The notes beneath the pieces were generated by a model. The model saw only the letters and a program-made list of their open reading frames with translations, ran no database searches and was not told the DNA's origin. Shown here piece after piece: positions 9,163 through 17,587 of a DNA stretch of 64,000 bases. Each line of letters starts with the position of its first letter. Positions within the stretch are counted from its first letter, which is position 1. The position numbers and the translations under genes were made by a program. Source of the stretch: Microcoleus sp036705565 (GTDB lineage Bacteria > Cyanobacteriota > Cyanobacteriia > Cyanobacteriales > Microcoleaceae); the NCBI GenBank assembly GCA_036705565.1, contig JAUBUY010000036.1, one strand, 5' to 3'.

Positions 9163-9744
9163 ATGAATTGGGAAAATTTTGCCAGCAAAGCAGGTGAAGA
9201 AGTTGTAGAAAATGTTGTAGAAAAAACTCTGGGAATTAATGGAAATACAGTCAAAACAGTCAAAGCGGTTGCAGAAACTGGTGCTGCGGTAGGTGCGGCT
9301 GCCAGTGCTGCTACAGGGTTGACTGTTGCAGCAACTTCAGGAGCAGGAATTACTTCGGGTTTAGCTGCAGCAGGTGGTGTGGTTGGTGGTGGTATGGCGG
9401 CGGCTCCTGCGGTATTAGCAGCAGGCCCAGCTTATCTTGGGGCAAAAATAATGAATGAAACTTTGTTCAAAGAGCAATCGAACTTGTCTGAGGAAGAGAA
9501 TGATGCTCGTGCAGCGGCAAGAACAGCTACAAACATTGGGGCTGCTGCTGGTCTAGTTGGTGCTGGTGCTGTAACGGTAGCTGGCGGTGCTTCTGGTGCT
9601 GCAATTATGGGCACCCTTGCTGGTATCGGTGGCGTTGTCGGGGGAGGCGCAATTGCTGGTACTGCCATAGTTGCGGCTGCACCTGTTGCTGCGGCGGCTG
9701 CTGTTGGATACGGAATATATAAACTGTTTGGAGGTAAAGGGTAA
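9163..9744 (+). CDS. Ala/Gly-rich glycine-zipper membrane protein
   Basis: 193 residues of unknown family. The first ~35 residues are amphipathic and acidic (NWENFASKAGEEVVENVVEK). The rest is two long Ala/Gly/Val blocks (~40-90 and ~115-185) with GxxxG-like spacing such as GGVVGGGMAAAP and GGVVGGGAIAGT, separated by a polar segment NETLFKEQSNLSEEENDARA. This is a tandem pair of glycine-zipper hairpins, the architecture of pore-forming or membrane-inserting peptides. It ends in YGIYKLFGGKG. It has no cleavable signal. An AAGGATAAATTG stretch precedes the ATG. Divergent from the STAND NTPase and followed by two small genes on the same strand, so an effector role is conceivable but unproven. 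Confidence 0.65.
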   Translation: MNWENFASKAGEEVVENVVEKTLGINGNTVKTVKAVAETGAAVGAAASAATGLTVAATSGAGITSGLAAAGGVVGGGMAAAPAVLAAGPAYLGAKIMNETLFKEQSNLSEEENDARAAARTATNIGAAAGLVGAGAVTVAGGASGAAIMGTLAGIGGVVGGGAIAGTAIVAAAPVAAAAAVGYGIYKLFGGKG

Positions 9745-9954
9745 AGATAGTTAGTTCAGTTTGAATTGGTAGGTTGGGTTTCCTGTTGCAACCCAACCTT
9801 CATCAGCGTTTAGTCTGGCTTTAGTATTTCCTCGCACCTCGCAGCAAATATCAGAAAACTGCCAGCGATTGAAAAGGTAAGCTTGGCTATCTATATGCAG
9901 CCAATATTACAGCGTTGGGTTATAGGTTCTGTTTCGTAGCTTTGGAGTATACGG

Positions 9955-10113
9955 ATGTTTGGTTGGCTATCTGAACTATTTAATTGGTTTTTCAGACTAT
10001 GGAATCGGTTGGATGATAAAACGAAAGGTAAAATTATAGAGGAAGTTGTCAAGTCATTTGAAAAGCTGCTTCGTTCTTTTTATGGTTCGTGGAAAAATCG
10101 GCATACCAAGTGA
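9955..10113 (+). CDS. 52-residue amphipathic small protein
   Basis: ATG with GGAG 8 bases upstream, 52 codons and a TGA. The sequence starts MFGWLSELFNWFFRLWNRLD, a strongly aromatic amphipathic helix, followed by a basic half (KGKIIEEVV, FEKLLRSF, WKNRHTK). It fits a membrane-associating peptide. It lies between the glycine-zipper gene and the 10123 gene, with 9 bases to the next start, so the two are probably cotranscribed. No family recognised. The alternative is a chance frame, but the ribosome site, tight spacing and composition favour a real gene. Confidence 0.55.
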   Translation: MFGWLSELFNWFFRLWNRLDDKTKGKIIEEVVKSFEKLLRSFYGSWKNRHTK

Positions 10114-10122
10114 GAATAAGTG

Positions 10123-10503
10123 ATGAGTAATTTTAAGGAAGTTATGGATGAGATTGAGCAATCACCTACTCAATCAGTGATGAGTAATTTTAAGCAATTT
10201 ATGGATGAGATTCAGCAATCACCTACTCAATCACTGCCAGAATCTGATTTAACTCTTCCATCCCTTCAAAGGGCTTTAACAGCAGGAACTTTCCTTATGT
10301 TGACGCCATTCTCATTTTCCAATAATGAAAAGCAAAAATTCTCAGAAGAGGTGTCGAGCTTAATTCAGAATGAATCTTTTTTATCTGACTTGAGCAATCA
10401 AATTGGTGAACCTTTGGAGCAGGAATCTGAAGATGACTTCGTGAAACGCGGTAGCAATAGGTTAAGAAAGATGCTTTATGATAGATTTGGCATCAAAGGT
10501 TGA
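10123..10503 (+). CDS. Small acidic protein with an internal N-terminal duplication
   Basis: 126 residues from ATG 10123; an in-frame GTG sits one codon earlier. The first 38 residues are two near-identical 19-residue copies: MSNFKEVMDEIEQSPTQSV and MSNFKQFMDEIQQSPTQSL. The duplication is also visible in the DNA (10123-10236). The rest includes a short hydrophobic patch (AGTFLMLTPFSF) and an acidic helical C-terminus (FLSDLSNQIGEP, EDDFVKRGSNRLRKML). No family recognised. It is last in the 9163-9955-10123 gene string. The duplicated start means translation could begin at either copy. Confidence 0.6.
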   Translation: MSNFKEVMDEIEQSPTQSVMSNFKQFMDEIQQSPTQSLPESDLTLPSLQRALTAGTFLMLTPFSFSNNEKQKFSEEVSSLIQNESFLSDLSNQIGEPLEQESEDDFVKRGSNRLRKMLYDRFGIKG

Positions 10504-10662
10504 ATGGATATAATGTTCAGGCCTGTCGAAGTAGTCGCAGCATAACTTAGTCCGATCGCCCCACCAAGCATATTCTATTAACCCTCGTGTTACCCAACTT
10601 CTTTTTCCACTTACAATCTTATCCATTTCCACAATTTTAAAGTGCGATGTTTGCACACAGGG

Positions 10663-10692
10663 CGTGAAGCGTAGCTATCCAGTAGGGAATCG
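10663..10692. repeat. GTGAAGCGnAGCTATCC dispersed repeat
   Basis: CGTGAAGCGTAGCTATCC followed by AGTAGGGAATCGC. A second copy at 23850-23880 overlaps the 3' end of lipB. Nothing else recognisable lies in 10504-10739. Confidence 0.6.
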
Positions 10693-10739
10693 CCCCAGCA
10701 AAAAAAAGGGATCTCGCCTACAAAAATATAAAATATTGC

Positions 10740-11129
10740 CTAACTGAGTGTTTGTAGCACCGAATTACCTGTAAGGTTGGCATCAACTGTAGCTAATATT
10801 AACCCATAATAAATAGCTGTGGCCGCAATAAATCGGTCTCCGGGGTCTTGATGGGGTAGTGCAATCTCGCGACTTAAAATGGCAATGGAGTGATTCATTT
10901 GGGCTTCACGAGTTTCCAGAGTTTTTAAAGCTAAGTTAACCCATGTAACCGGATCTGGCTGTAAAGATATCCTTCCTTTTTCTGCAAGGATGAGCGTCTC
11001 CCAAATGCTAATTGGACTCAGCCAAAGTTCAGTATTAGGATCGGCGATCGCCGTTTGAAGTTGAAGCGATAGGCGTTGATCGCCGAGTAAATACCAAAGC
11101 CAAATGTGGGTATCGAGTAAAAGTTTCAT
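10740..11129 (-). CDS. PIN-domain toxin (VapC-like)
   Basis: 129 residues from the ATG at 11129, giving MKLLLDTHIWLWYLLGD, the standard N-terminus of this PIN subfamily. The acidic residues of the PIN nuclease are visible: Asp in LLLDTH, Glu in SPISIWETLIL, and Asp residues in HQDPGDRFIAATA and ATVDANL. The product should be a magnesium-dependent endoribonuclease. Its start overlaps the antitoxin stop as ATGA (11126-11129), showing translational coupling. A longer frame from 11144 adds MGSFR, which I discard. The pair looks intact. Confidence 0.9.
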   Translation of the reverse strand: MKLLLDTHIWLWYLLGDQRLSLQLQTAIADPNTELWLSPISIWETLILAEKGRISLQPDPVTWVNLALKTLETREAQMNHSIAILSREIALPHQDPGDRFIAATAIYYGLILATVDANLTGNSVLQTLS

Positions 11130-11356
11130 TCTAAAACTTCCCATAGTTCGGCGACAGGAGCAATTAAATCTCCTAATATTTCACCGCTTCCTTTCATTGT
11201 GCCAAACACGGGGCGTGGGGTTTGGGTAGTGGCAGGATAGATAATCACTAATGGTTTCCCTTCATGGATGATGGTGAGGGGGGTTTTGGTACGTTCGACC
11301 TCTATAAGTAGAGTCTGGAGGGTTTGAGGTAATTCAGTCGTGGTAATTTGTGCCAT
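11126..11356 (-). CDS. Phd/YefM-like antitoxin
   Basis: 76 residues. The N-terminus ITTTELPQTLQTLLIEVERTKTPLTIIHEGKPLVIIYP matches the Phd/YefM fold, in which the N-terminal half binds DNA and the C-terminal tail (GSGEILGDLIAPVAELWEVLE) wraps the toxin. The gene precedes and overlaps the PIN toxin by an ATGA junction. As with other such antitoxins it probably represses its own promoter upstream of 11356. Confidence 0.88.
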   Translation of the reverse strand: MAQITTTELPQTLQTLLIEVERTKTPLTIIHEGKPLVIIYPATTQTPRPVFGTMKGSGEILGDLIAPVAELWEVLE

Positions 11357-11406
11357 TTGCTGACTTTTCCCAATCTTATTCTATTTCTACTATGATAATG
11401 CGAGGA

Positions 11407-11680
11407 TTAGACGGAAAGCGATGCTTGAGTGAAAAAAGTGCGATCGCCCCTCGCACCAAATACCAAACACTGCGATGATTGTACAGCTAGTGATCGCACA
11501 TAATCATCATCCCTAATGTGCGATCGACCTCCCGCATCAATTCTCCACAAAGCATCCGGCTGAAATTCGTTATCTGCGTCCAAGCGCACAGTAGCATTCT
11601 CGCCCAATTCCACCCCAGCCAACCTCTAATTTGATTGTGTGGTTCGCCGTGACTTCTGAATCTTACCGATAAGGCCACAT
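11407..11680 (-). pseudogene. Uma2-family endonuclease remnant
   Basis: Two minus-strand frames together give HGEPHNQI, GWLG, then GVELGENATVRLDADNEF, QPDALWRI, GGRSHIRDDDYV. This is the central part of Uma2 (DUF820) PD-(D/E)XK nucleases, which normally continue with EGAPELVVEIA. That segment is missing and the frame shifts near 11600, so it is a decayed fragment. The rest of 11357-11840 shows no gene. Confidence 0.65.
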
Positions 11681-11840
11681 AAAATATTTTTTCAATCTAT
11701 TCAGTTAGCGATAAAAATTCAAGCAAACATAGGATCGGGGGGCGAGCTTTGCCGCACTAAACTCGCTCCTAATATCAAATTATAACTAAATCCGCCCCTT
11801 AAACCTTCTGCTTCTTCCTTCGCGTCTTCGCGGTTCATTT

Positions 11841-12687
11841 CTAACACAAATACCCAATCCAAGCCGGCAAAACCTCCGGCGAACCGTACCACTTCCCCGG
11901 AGAACGAGGCGAATGCCAAACCCCCTCCAACACCAGATTTTCGGCCCCGTCCAAAACAGCAGCTTCCACCGGCGTAATTCCATCTCCCCAAGTTTCGCCC
12001 TTCCCCACAGTCAACTCATAACTTTTGTAAGCCAGCCAAGTCCCAAAACCGCGCTTGCCAAAAACAGCCTTCCCAGCAGCGCACACGTAGCGCACCTGCG
12101 GGTGAAAAGCCCCTGGATAGTGAATTTTGACAAAATCTAGATTTTTGCGCGTCCAGCGCTCTTGAGAGACGTGCGGCGTGCCTAAAGTGATTAAAGTATT
12201 CACACAGGGGTGAGCTTCCCACAAACCCGCGTCCTCAAGCACGTCGCCGTGAATGGTGTAAGGCTTTTCGCCCAAATAGATGCGAGAAATCCAGCCGCCA
12301 GCGGAATGACCAAGAATTTCTTGATGGTACCCGCCACGCGATCGATCCGTGGAATCAATCCAAAATCTCAAATCTCAAATCCTCAAGCCCCCGAATTGAT
12401 CCGTGGGGTCAATCTAAAATCTAAAATCTAAAATCTAAAATCGAATGACCGACGAGATTGATCTGCGGAACGCCGTATTGCTGTAACATTTGTTTGACCG
12501 TGCGATCGAGCTGTCGCAAAATTGGCACCATCGACCGCCCGCCAAAAGTCGGCAACCAATCTCCCTTGCCCAGAGGCACTGTTACTGTTGGGAAACCTCG
12601 ATCGACCAGAGACTTTTCTAATTCCCGATAGTCGGAAGCAGCAGCAAAATATCCTGGTAAAATCACGGTTGGTAATGGCATGGTCAA
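11841..12687 (-). pseudogene. Alpha/beta-hydrolase (lipase-like) split by a repeat element
   Basis: The N-terminal part (from ATG 12687) reads MPLPTVILPGYFAAASDYRE and ends at INLVGHS. The C-terminal part (to the stop at 11841) starts GHSAGGWISRIYLGEKPY and includes LITLGTPHVS, FVKIHYPG and GDGITPVEAAVLDGAENLVL, ending WIGYLC. The join is the nucleophile elbow G-H-S-A-G-G. Excising 12312-12442 with one copy of the 8-bp duplication restores an open frame of about 235 residues, the expected length for cyanobacterial lipase-like hydrolases. The insertion adds 139 bases and shifts the frame, so the gene should be inactive. Confidence 0.88.
12312..12442. mobile_element. 131-bp repeat element in the hydrolase gene
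   Basis: Flanked by direct repeats GAATGACC (12304-12311 and 12443-12450). The body carries GGTACCCGCCACG, two GAT(C/T)nATCCGTGG motifs, CCTCAAGCCCCCG and a terminal TAAAATC array. Close relatives are at 28430-28555 and 30852-31062. It has no coding capacity. Confidence 0.82.
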
Positions 12688-12826
12688 TTTTAGATTTTAG
12701 ATTTTAGATTTTGCGGTCGGAGTGCTACGATCTGTTTTTCAAGTTAAAAGACACTTGCCGAAGCATCCTTTGGATTGCTAACATCTGCCACTCGTTAAAC
12801 CTTTTGCTTAGGGAATATCTACTTCT

Positions 12827-13306
12827 ATGGCTCGCGAGCCGATTCAAACATGGTATTTTACCCTAGTTGTCGTTCACTTAGAAGACCGTTTTCTACTGGT
12901 ACAAGAGCGCAAGTACGAGCAGCAGTGGTATCTCCCAGCAGGGCGAGTGGAAAAAGGGGAAACTTTGCTCGAAGCTGCTATGCGTAATACCTTTGAGGAA
13001 GCGGGCATTTCCATCATCGTTGAGGGAATTCTCCGGGTAGAGCACACAGTGATGCCTAGGGGCAATGTGCGCCTCCGAGTCATTTTTGTGGCTCGTCCAC
13101 AAGATAAGACGCCGCCCAAGAGTAAGCCGGATGAGCATACTTTGTGCGCGGGCTGGTATTCTCTCAAGGAATTAGACCAGTTGTCGTTGCGGGGAGAGGA
13201 AGTTCGGGAAATGTTTCAATATATGGCAAGCGGCGCTCCAATTTATCCCATCGACTTGCTCACCATCGAGGGAGCTCCTTTTAAAAATTACCGCTATCGC
13301 TGGTGA
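12827..13306 (+). CDS. Nudix hydrolase with a variant Nudix box
   Basis: 159 residues, one Nudix domain. The box reads GRVEKGETLLEAAMRNTFEEAGI. This fits GX5EX7RxxxEExG, but the Glu of the usual R-E element is Asn. The EExG pair that coordinates Mg2+ is kept. A proper strand pattern (TLVVVHLEDRFLLVQERK, QWYLPAG) and a tail PIDLLTIEG complete the fold. Such enzymes hydrolyse nucleoside diphosphates linked to another moiety; the substrate is unknown, and the missing Glu may weaken catalysis or alter metal use. The start ATG is preceded by AGGGAATATCTACTTCT. It is a single gene, surrounded by repeats. Confidence 0.85.
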   Translation: MAREPIQTWYFTLVVVHLEDRFLLVQERKYEQQWYLPAGRVEKGETLLEAAMRNTFEEAGISIIVEGILRVEHTVMPRGNVRLRVIFVARPQDKTPPKSKPDEHTLCAGWYSLKELDQLSLRGEEVREMFQYMASGAPIYPIDLLTIEGAPFKNYRYRW

Positions 13307-14117
13307 ATCCATAGATTTTGGATTTGGGATTTGGGATTTTGGATTGAATAATTACTTCCACGGATGAATCCGGTTGTGTAACCGAATTGGAAACAGGGGT
13401 CGATCGAACGGATCGATCGTGTTTAATAAATTAGTGGCGCTCCAGAACCCGAAAAAAGACGGTATAGCAGCGGTGCAGTCTGTTTTTTCCATCGCCCCAG
13501 TCCCGCCCGCCTGACGCCTGCTGACCATTCTCAACAATACCTGAGAAACCGCGTAGAGGATTGGGTCAAAGGCATTAGGCAAGAAAAACAATGGTTTCAG
13601 CGATTAACAACGTCCTCACCCGATTGGCGGTTGTTATACCAGCGTGGAACCAGCCCAAAAACCCGGTTTCTAGGCTTGAGTGCTTGATGTGAGGGTCGCG
13701 AAATCTCAATAAAAGTCGATCGGGCAATTTCGATACCGACAGTGCTACAATTATACCTTTGAATTCCCAACCTCTCCTCATTAAAAATTAAAACGAATTC
13801 ACACTCAATCACAACCACAACAATATAAATTACCCATCGCCCAATCACTCAATCTCCCAATCCCCCAATCCCCCAATCCCCCAATCACTCAATTTCCCAA
13901 TCCCCCAATCTCCCAATCCCCCAATCCCCCAATCCCCCAATCCCCCAATCCCCCAATCCCCCAATCCCCCAATCTAAAATCTAAAATCGAACAATCCCCC
14001 AATCCCCCAATCTAAAATCTAAAATCTAAAATCGAACAATCCCCCAATCTAAAATCTAAAATCTAAAATCGAACAATCCCCCAATCTAAAATCTAAAATC
14101 TAAAATCTAAAATTTAA
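13307..14117. repeat. Gene-free stretch with CCCCCAAT octamer and TAAAATC heptamer arrays
   Basis: 13316-13375 holds a decayed copy of the GGATTTGGGATT...CCACGGATGAATCC element. 13655-13672 contains AACCCGGTTTC, a core of another dispersed repeat. From about 13845 to 14115 the DNA is almost pure (C)CCCCAAT octamers, then a higher-order repeat of TAAAATC runs separated by GAACAATCCCCCAATC. It ends 3 bases before the ATG of the next gene. No coding frame is credible. Confidence 0.85.
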
Positions 14118-15827
14118 ATGACTGACTCTTCCTCCCTAGCCAACACCCTTTCCGAACCGCTGCGCCAGCCTTTTTGGTGGGCAGCCCTAGCTTCTGTGGG
14201 CCTGCACGGAGTCCTCGGAGCAACCGCCCCGACGCTCTCAAACATACTTTATGGTGGAAATTCCTCAAAAAATATCCCCGGTTCTGTCGGCTTAGTAGAA
14301 CTAACTCCCGCAGAAGTCAGCCGCCTGCCACAAACCATACCACCGAAACCGTCTAATACGCGATTTACGCCATTTACGATCGCACCAGTTCCCCTTCCAC
14401 CAGCGCCCAAGTTAGCCCCACCCTTGCCCCCCGCACCTGATACCATCAACTTGCCCGCCATGCCGCCGGGAATGCCCCCTCCTGGATTCTTTTCCCCTCT
14501 CCCTCCTTCCCCTCTCCCGCCCTTCACGGCCCCAACAGCCCCGCCACCTCCCACAACTCCATCCCCAATAGTCAGAGCCCCCTCCCAGCCAATACCCACT
14601 TTCGTCCCACCCGTACCTCCTAGCGGTTTCCTTTTCCCACCTTTACCTGGTAATTTCGATCGCAATATCCCGCCACCACCATCGCTGAATGAAGCGCCCC
14701 AGATTCCCGGCGGCGGCTCGGAAGATGAAGCAGAAGCGCTCAAAAGGATTATAGCCAGTAGAGGCGGACTGCCACTATTTCCAGACGGAGCTCCAGTCTT
14801 TACCCCGGAATTCCCAATTGGCAGGAATGTGGGACCCGATGGAGTACCAAAATTGACTCAAAAAGATCCCAATAAAAGGACTCTCATCGCAGAAACTCAG
14901 TCCGGTCAACCGGGTTCAAACTTACCCACCGACAGAGAGACACTGCTGGCGGCTGGAGAGACCTATGTTGCTTTGTTTGAGAAATTCAAAAAGGCTTATC
15001 CTGACTTGGAAATGACAGGCCCGACTCCTGTGCCTGTGCCTTATCCCGTAACAGCTTGCTCACAAAAACTCCAAGGAAGAGCAGTTTTTGGAGCAGTTGT
15101 CAGCCCTCAAGGCTTGCTCAAGGCCGAGCCACAGCCGATCGTCCCCACGGGTTACGCTATTCTCGATAATGCGGCTAAAATTGCGATTATTAGCCCTTCT
15201 CTAACATTTTCAGCAGCCAGCACGCACAAGCTTTACCAACTGGATGTCGAGTTTAAGTACGACGAAAAAGTTTGTAGTGGCATTCCTGTCACCCCAACCA
15301 GGCCCAACCCACCAGGCCAGCAGCAGCCCGCGCCCGCGCCGACAGCGCCCAGCAGACCAACAGGCCAGCCGCCATCCCCAGCGCCTACTGAAGTGAAACC
15401 GCAGTTCGAGAAGCCGCCTGCCCCCTCAAACAAACCGCAGCCAGGGGCCCAACCGTCGCCGCCCGCACCCAAGCCAGGGGCTCAACCGTCGCCCTCGCCT
15501 GAACCGAAACCAGCCGCGGAACAGTCGCCTTCTCCTCAACCGCAACCCGCCGAAGAGTCCCCGCAGCCCGAAGCTGCACCATCTCCTGCCGCCGAAGAGT
15601 CTCCGCAGCCGGAAGCCGCACCATCTCCTGCCGCCGAAGAGTCTCCGCAGCCGGAAGCCGCACCATCTCCTGCCGCCGAAGAGTCTCCGCAGCCGGAAGC
15701 AACGCCATCTCCGGTCCCGGAAGTGTCGCCGTCACCGTCGCCGGAAGCAGCGCCATCTCCTGCTGCCGAAGTGTCGCCGTCACCATCGCCGGAAGCAGCG
15801 CCATCTCCTGCGGCTACCGAAAATTAA
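14118..15827 (+). CDS. TonB-like proline-rich energy transducer
   Basis: 569 residues. An N-terminal membrane anchor (~18-38, WWAALASVGLHGVLGA) is followed by a very Pro-rich periplasmic spacer (~75-215). A globular region (~270-395) follows; its QGRAVFGAVVSPQGLL and PTGYAILDNAAKIAI segments resemble the TonB C-terminal domain. Last is a second Pro/Ala/Glu tail. TonB couples the cytoplasmic proton-motive force to outer-membrane receptors. A TonB domain that is not C-terminal is unusual. The tail contains four tandem 14-residue copies of EESPQPEAAPSPAA (DNA ~15553-15705) and then SPSPSPEAAPSPAA copies. There is no Shine-Dalgarno site, because the repeat array runs to 3 bases before the ATG. 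No exbBD nearby. Confidence 0.7.
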   Translation: MTDSSSLANTLSEPLRQPFWWAALASVGLHGVLGATAPTLSNILYGGNSSKNIPGSVGLVELTPAEVSRLPQTIPPKPSNTRFTPFTIAPVPLPPAPKLAPPLPPAPDTINLPAMPPGMPPPGFFSPLPPSPLPPFTAPTAPPPPTTPSPIVRAPSQPIPTFVPPVPPSGFLFPPLPGNFDRNIPPPPSLNEAPQIPGGGSEDEAEALKRIIASRGGLPLFPDGAPVFTPEFPIGRNVGPDGVPKLTQKDPNKRTLIAETQSGQPGSNLPTDRETLLAAGETYVALFEKFKKAYPDLEMTGPTPVPVPYPVTACSQKLQGRAVFGAVVSPQGLLKAEPQPIVPTGYAILDNAAKIAIISPSLTFSAASTHKLYQLDVEFKYDEKVCSGIPVTPTRPNPPGQQQPAPAPTAPSRPTGQPPSPAPTEVKPQFEKPPAPSNKPQPGAQPSPPAPKPGAQPSPSPEPKPAAEQSPSPQPQPAEESPQPEAAPSPAAEESPQPEAAPSPAAEESPQPEAAPSPAAEESPQPEATPSPVPEVSPSPSPEAAPSPAAEVSPSPSPEAAPSPAATEN

Positions 15828-15909
15828 TTGGGCATCGCTAATTGGCAATCGGTATTGTAAAACTTCGTTGAGTTTATAAGCAATTATAAACAATAGTAGT
15901 TAGTAGTTA

Positions 15910-15975
15910 GTAGGGTGCGTCAGCTTGAATATTTGTAGCTTCTCAAACGAATTTCTACTTGCTGACGCACCCTAC
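15910..15975. repeat. GTAGGGTGCGTCAGC inverted repeat
   Basis: Ends TAGGGTGCGTCAGC and GCTGACGCACCCTA are perfect inverted repeats around a ~37-base centre. Related copies: 22198-22250, 30852-31062 (outer ends), 58377-58455, and a half site near 23835. Confidence 0.75.
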
Positions 15976-16074
15976 TTTATCAACTAAGAACGAAGTTGTT
16001 TTTCGTCCGCCTGACCAGGCTGGGGACGATTGAACTTTTGACTACAAAGCTAATTACCTATTCCCCTTAATCTC

Positions 16075-16812
16075 TCAATTGTATTGAACTTTATACATTT
16101 GAAATAAGTCACCACTTTGCTTTTTTACTACCTTAGCGCCTGCAGCTTTAATCATTTTTTCCCAATCTTCTATTGTCTCTAAAAATACTTCGCCGGCTCG
16201 ATAAGTTTCCAAAATTGCCCAATCTTCTGCTAAAGGAGCATTGGGGTTGAGGACATCAAAAACAAAATGACCGCCCGGTTTTAGTACCCGCTTTACTTCT
16301 CCCATGACAATATTCCAATAGTCTATGGGATAGTAACAGCTAAAGCCTGTAGCGAGGCATAAATCGAACTGAGCCTCTTCGTAATTTAACTGGTGAGCGG
16401 GGGCCCATTCTACGCCTTTGAACAGCTTAGAATTGAGCTGAGGGCCGCGAGCGTTTAAGGCGTCTCGCGCTGCGCTGCTGATTTCTTGACCATAAAAATA
16501 GGCTTCCCAATCCCGCCAAGGGTAGATGAGAAAGCTGACTCCGCAGCCAATGTCTAAACAGCGCTGATTTTTTTGAGGTTTGGCAATTTTCCAGAAGGGA
16601 GAAACTGTTTTTGCTTGGAGAGTTCCTGCGACTGATTCCAGGAAAATCGGCATTGCTTCGACTTCTTCGGGTAAGGCGAAAGCTTCTCCTCGGTATTCGC
16701 GATCGAACCGGGCAGCAACCTGCGATAGTAAAACTTGCCAGCTATCTGATTTGCCTTTGGCAAACCAAGTTTGCTCGCTTGTACTTGCTGGGCGTTCGGA
16801 CTTTTTAGACAT
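16075..16812 (-). CDS. SAM-dependent methyltransferase (class I)
   Basis: 245 residues. A ~75-residue N-terminal helical extension is followed by a Rossmann methyltransferase domain. Motif I is CLDIGCGVSFLIYPW, the acidic end of strand 2 is FYGQEIS, and motif post-I/II is FDLCLATGFSCYYP. KRVLKPGGHFVFDVLNPN is the typical helix-strand near motif III. The C-terminal ~40 residues add a sub-domain (WEKMIKAAGAKVVKKQSGD). The methyl acceptor cannot be read from sequence. It starts at ATG 16812, 7 bases after the stop of the small membrane protein gene at 16820, so the two form an operon. Confidence 0.85.
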   Translation of the reverse strand: MSKKSERPASTSEQTWFAKGKSDSWQVLLSQVAARFDREYRGEAFALPEEVEAMPIFLESVAGTLQAKTVSPFWKIAKPQKNQRCLDIGCGVSFLIYPWRDWEAYFYGQEISSAARDALNARGPQLNSKLFKGVEWAPAHQLNYEEAQFDLCLATGFSCYYPIDYWNIVMGEVKRVLKPGGHFVFDVLNPNAPLAEDWAILETYRAGEVFLETIEDWEKMIKAAGAKVVKKQSGDLFQMYKVQYN

Positions 16813-16819
16813 TCTTGAA

Positions 16820-17017
16820 TTACCTTTTAGAAGCTTTGAGAGCTTTTGTAAAGTTTTGGCGGTAAGGCTTATTAAAAATTAACGCGGGCCAGAGCAGCGA
16901 GAGCTTAAGGCGATTTGCAAAACTTCGATCGAAGTTAGTGCGATCGAACCCATTCCAAAATTTCCAAATACCGCCACCGTAAGCGATCAGCAATGCCAAG
17001 CTAATTAACGTACTCAT
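16820..17017 (-). CDS. Conserved cyanobacterial small membrane protein
   Basis: 65 residues. Residues ~3-22 (LISLALLIAYGGGIWKFWNG) form one transmembrane or membrane-associated helix. A basic region follows (FDRSFANRLKLSLLWPALIF, NKPYRQNFTKALK). I remember this pattern from many cyanobacterial genomes as an uncharacterised short protein. It lies immediately upstream of the methyltransferase, 7 bases apart on the same strand, and is the first gene of that two-gene unit. Function unknown. Confidence 0.8.
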   Translation of the reverse strand: MSTLISLALLIAYGGGIWKFWNGFDRTNFDRSFANRLKLSLLWPALIFNKPYRQNFTKALKASKR

Positions 17018-17587
17018 TTAAAAAACCCCTAAGCAATGGATAGGATTTTGGGTCAGCTAGTCAAAGCGCTACCCTTAATCTATCATTTATCAGACGCCAA
17101 GGCACACCGATAGCTGTAGTAATTCCACCTTCCGAAAGAGACTGCAAAATCCCCGCTGGCCACAAACTTAAAAATAACACCCCCGAAATAGCTTTCACCG
17201 AGCAAGCAAGAAGGGACTTCTGGTAAAAGTCGATCGTTCTGAGGACTTATAAGATTGAATAAGTGAAGAATTAAAGAATTGGGAAGGAATGATGAGATAA
17301 GGGTTTCGAGTACGGGCCTACAGTTGCATTCTTTTTTTTAACTGGTATCACCCAAGATCCCCTACAAATCCGAGTTCGACCGGGGGAGTGGTGCGATGCC
17401 GCAAGTTCTAATTCGGTTGAAATCGGTTGCTGTTGGGGGACGGCCTGGCCGAACGGGATTTACCAGACGTGTCACTACTCGAAGATAATTAACTAAGAAC
17501 TGATAGCTCGCGGCCGACGAATTACAGCAGGCAAACTTTTTCTAGCGGACAATAGCGGTAGAGAGCTTTTTAAGCAAGGAGGATTTT
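17018..17587. other. Intergenic region, divergent promoters expected
   Basis: About 570 bases between the divergent 17017 and 17588 genes. I see no repeat family, RNA gene or coding frame with support. An AAGCAAGGAGG ribosome site (17572-17582) serves the next gene. Promoters for both flanking units must lie here, but I cannot place them confidently. Confidence 0.5.

Noticed and set aside
10462..10656. 64-codon minus-strand frame overlapping the 10123 gene end
   Set aside because: Overlaps a better-supported gene, runs into a dispersed repeat and matches nothing I know.
15385..15804. 139-codon minus-strand repeat frame
   Set aside because: Antisense shadow of the Pro/Ala/Glu tail of the TonB-like protein.
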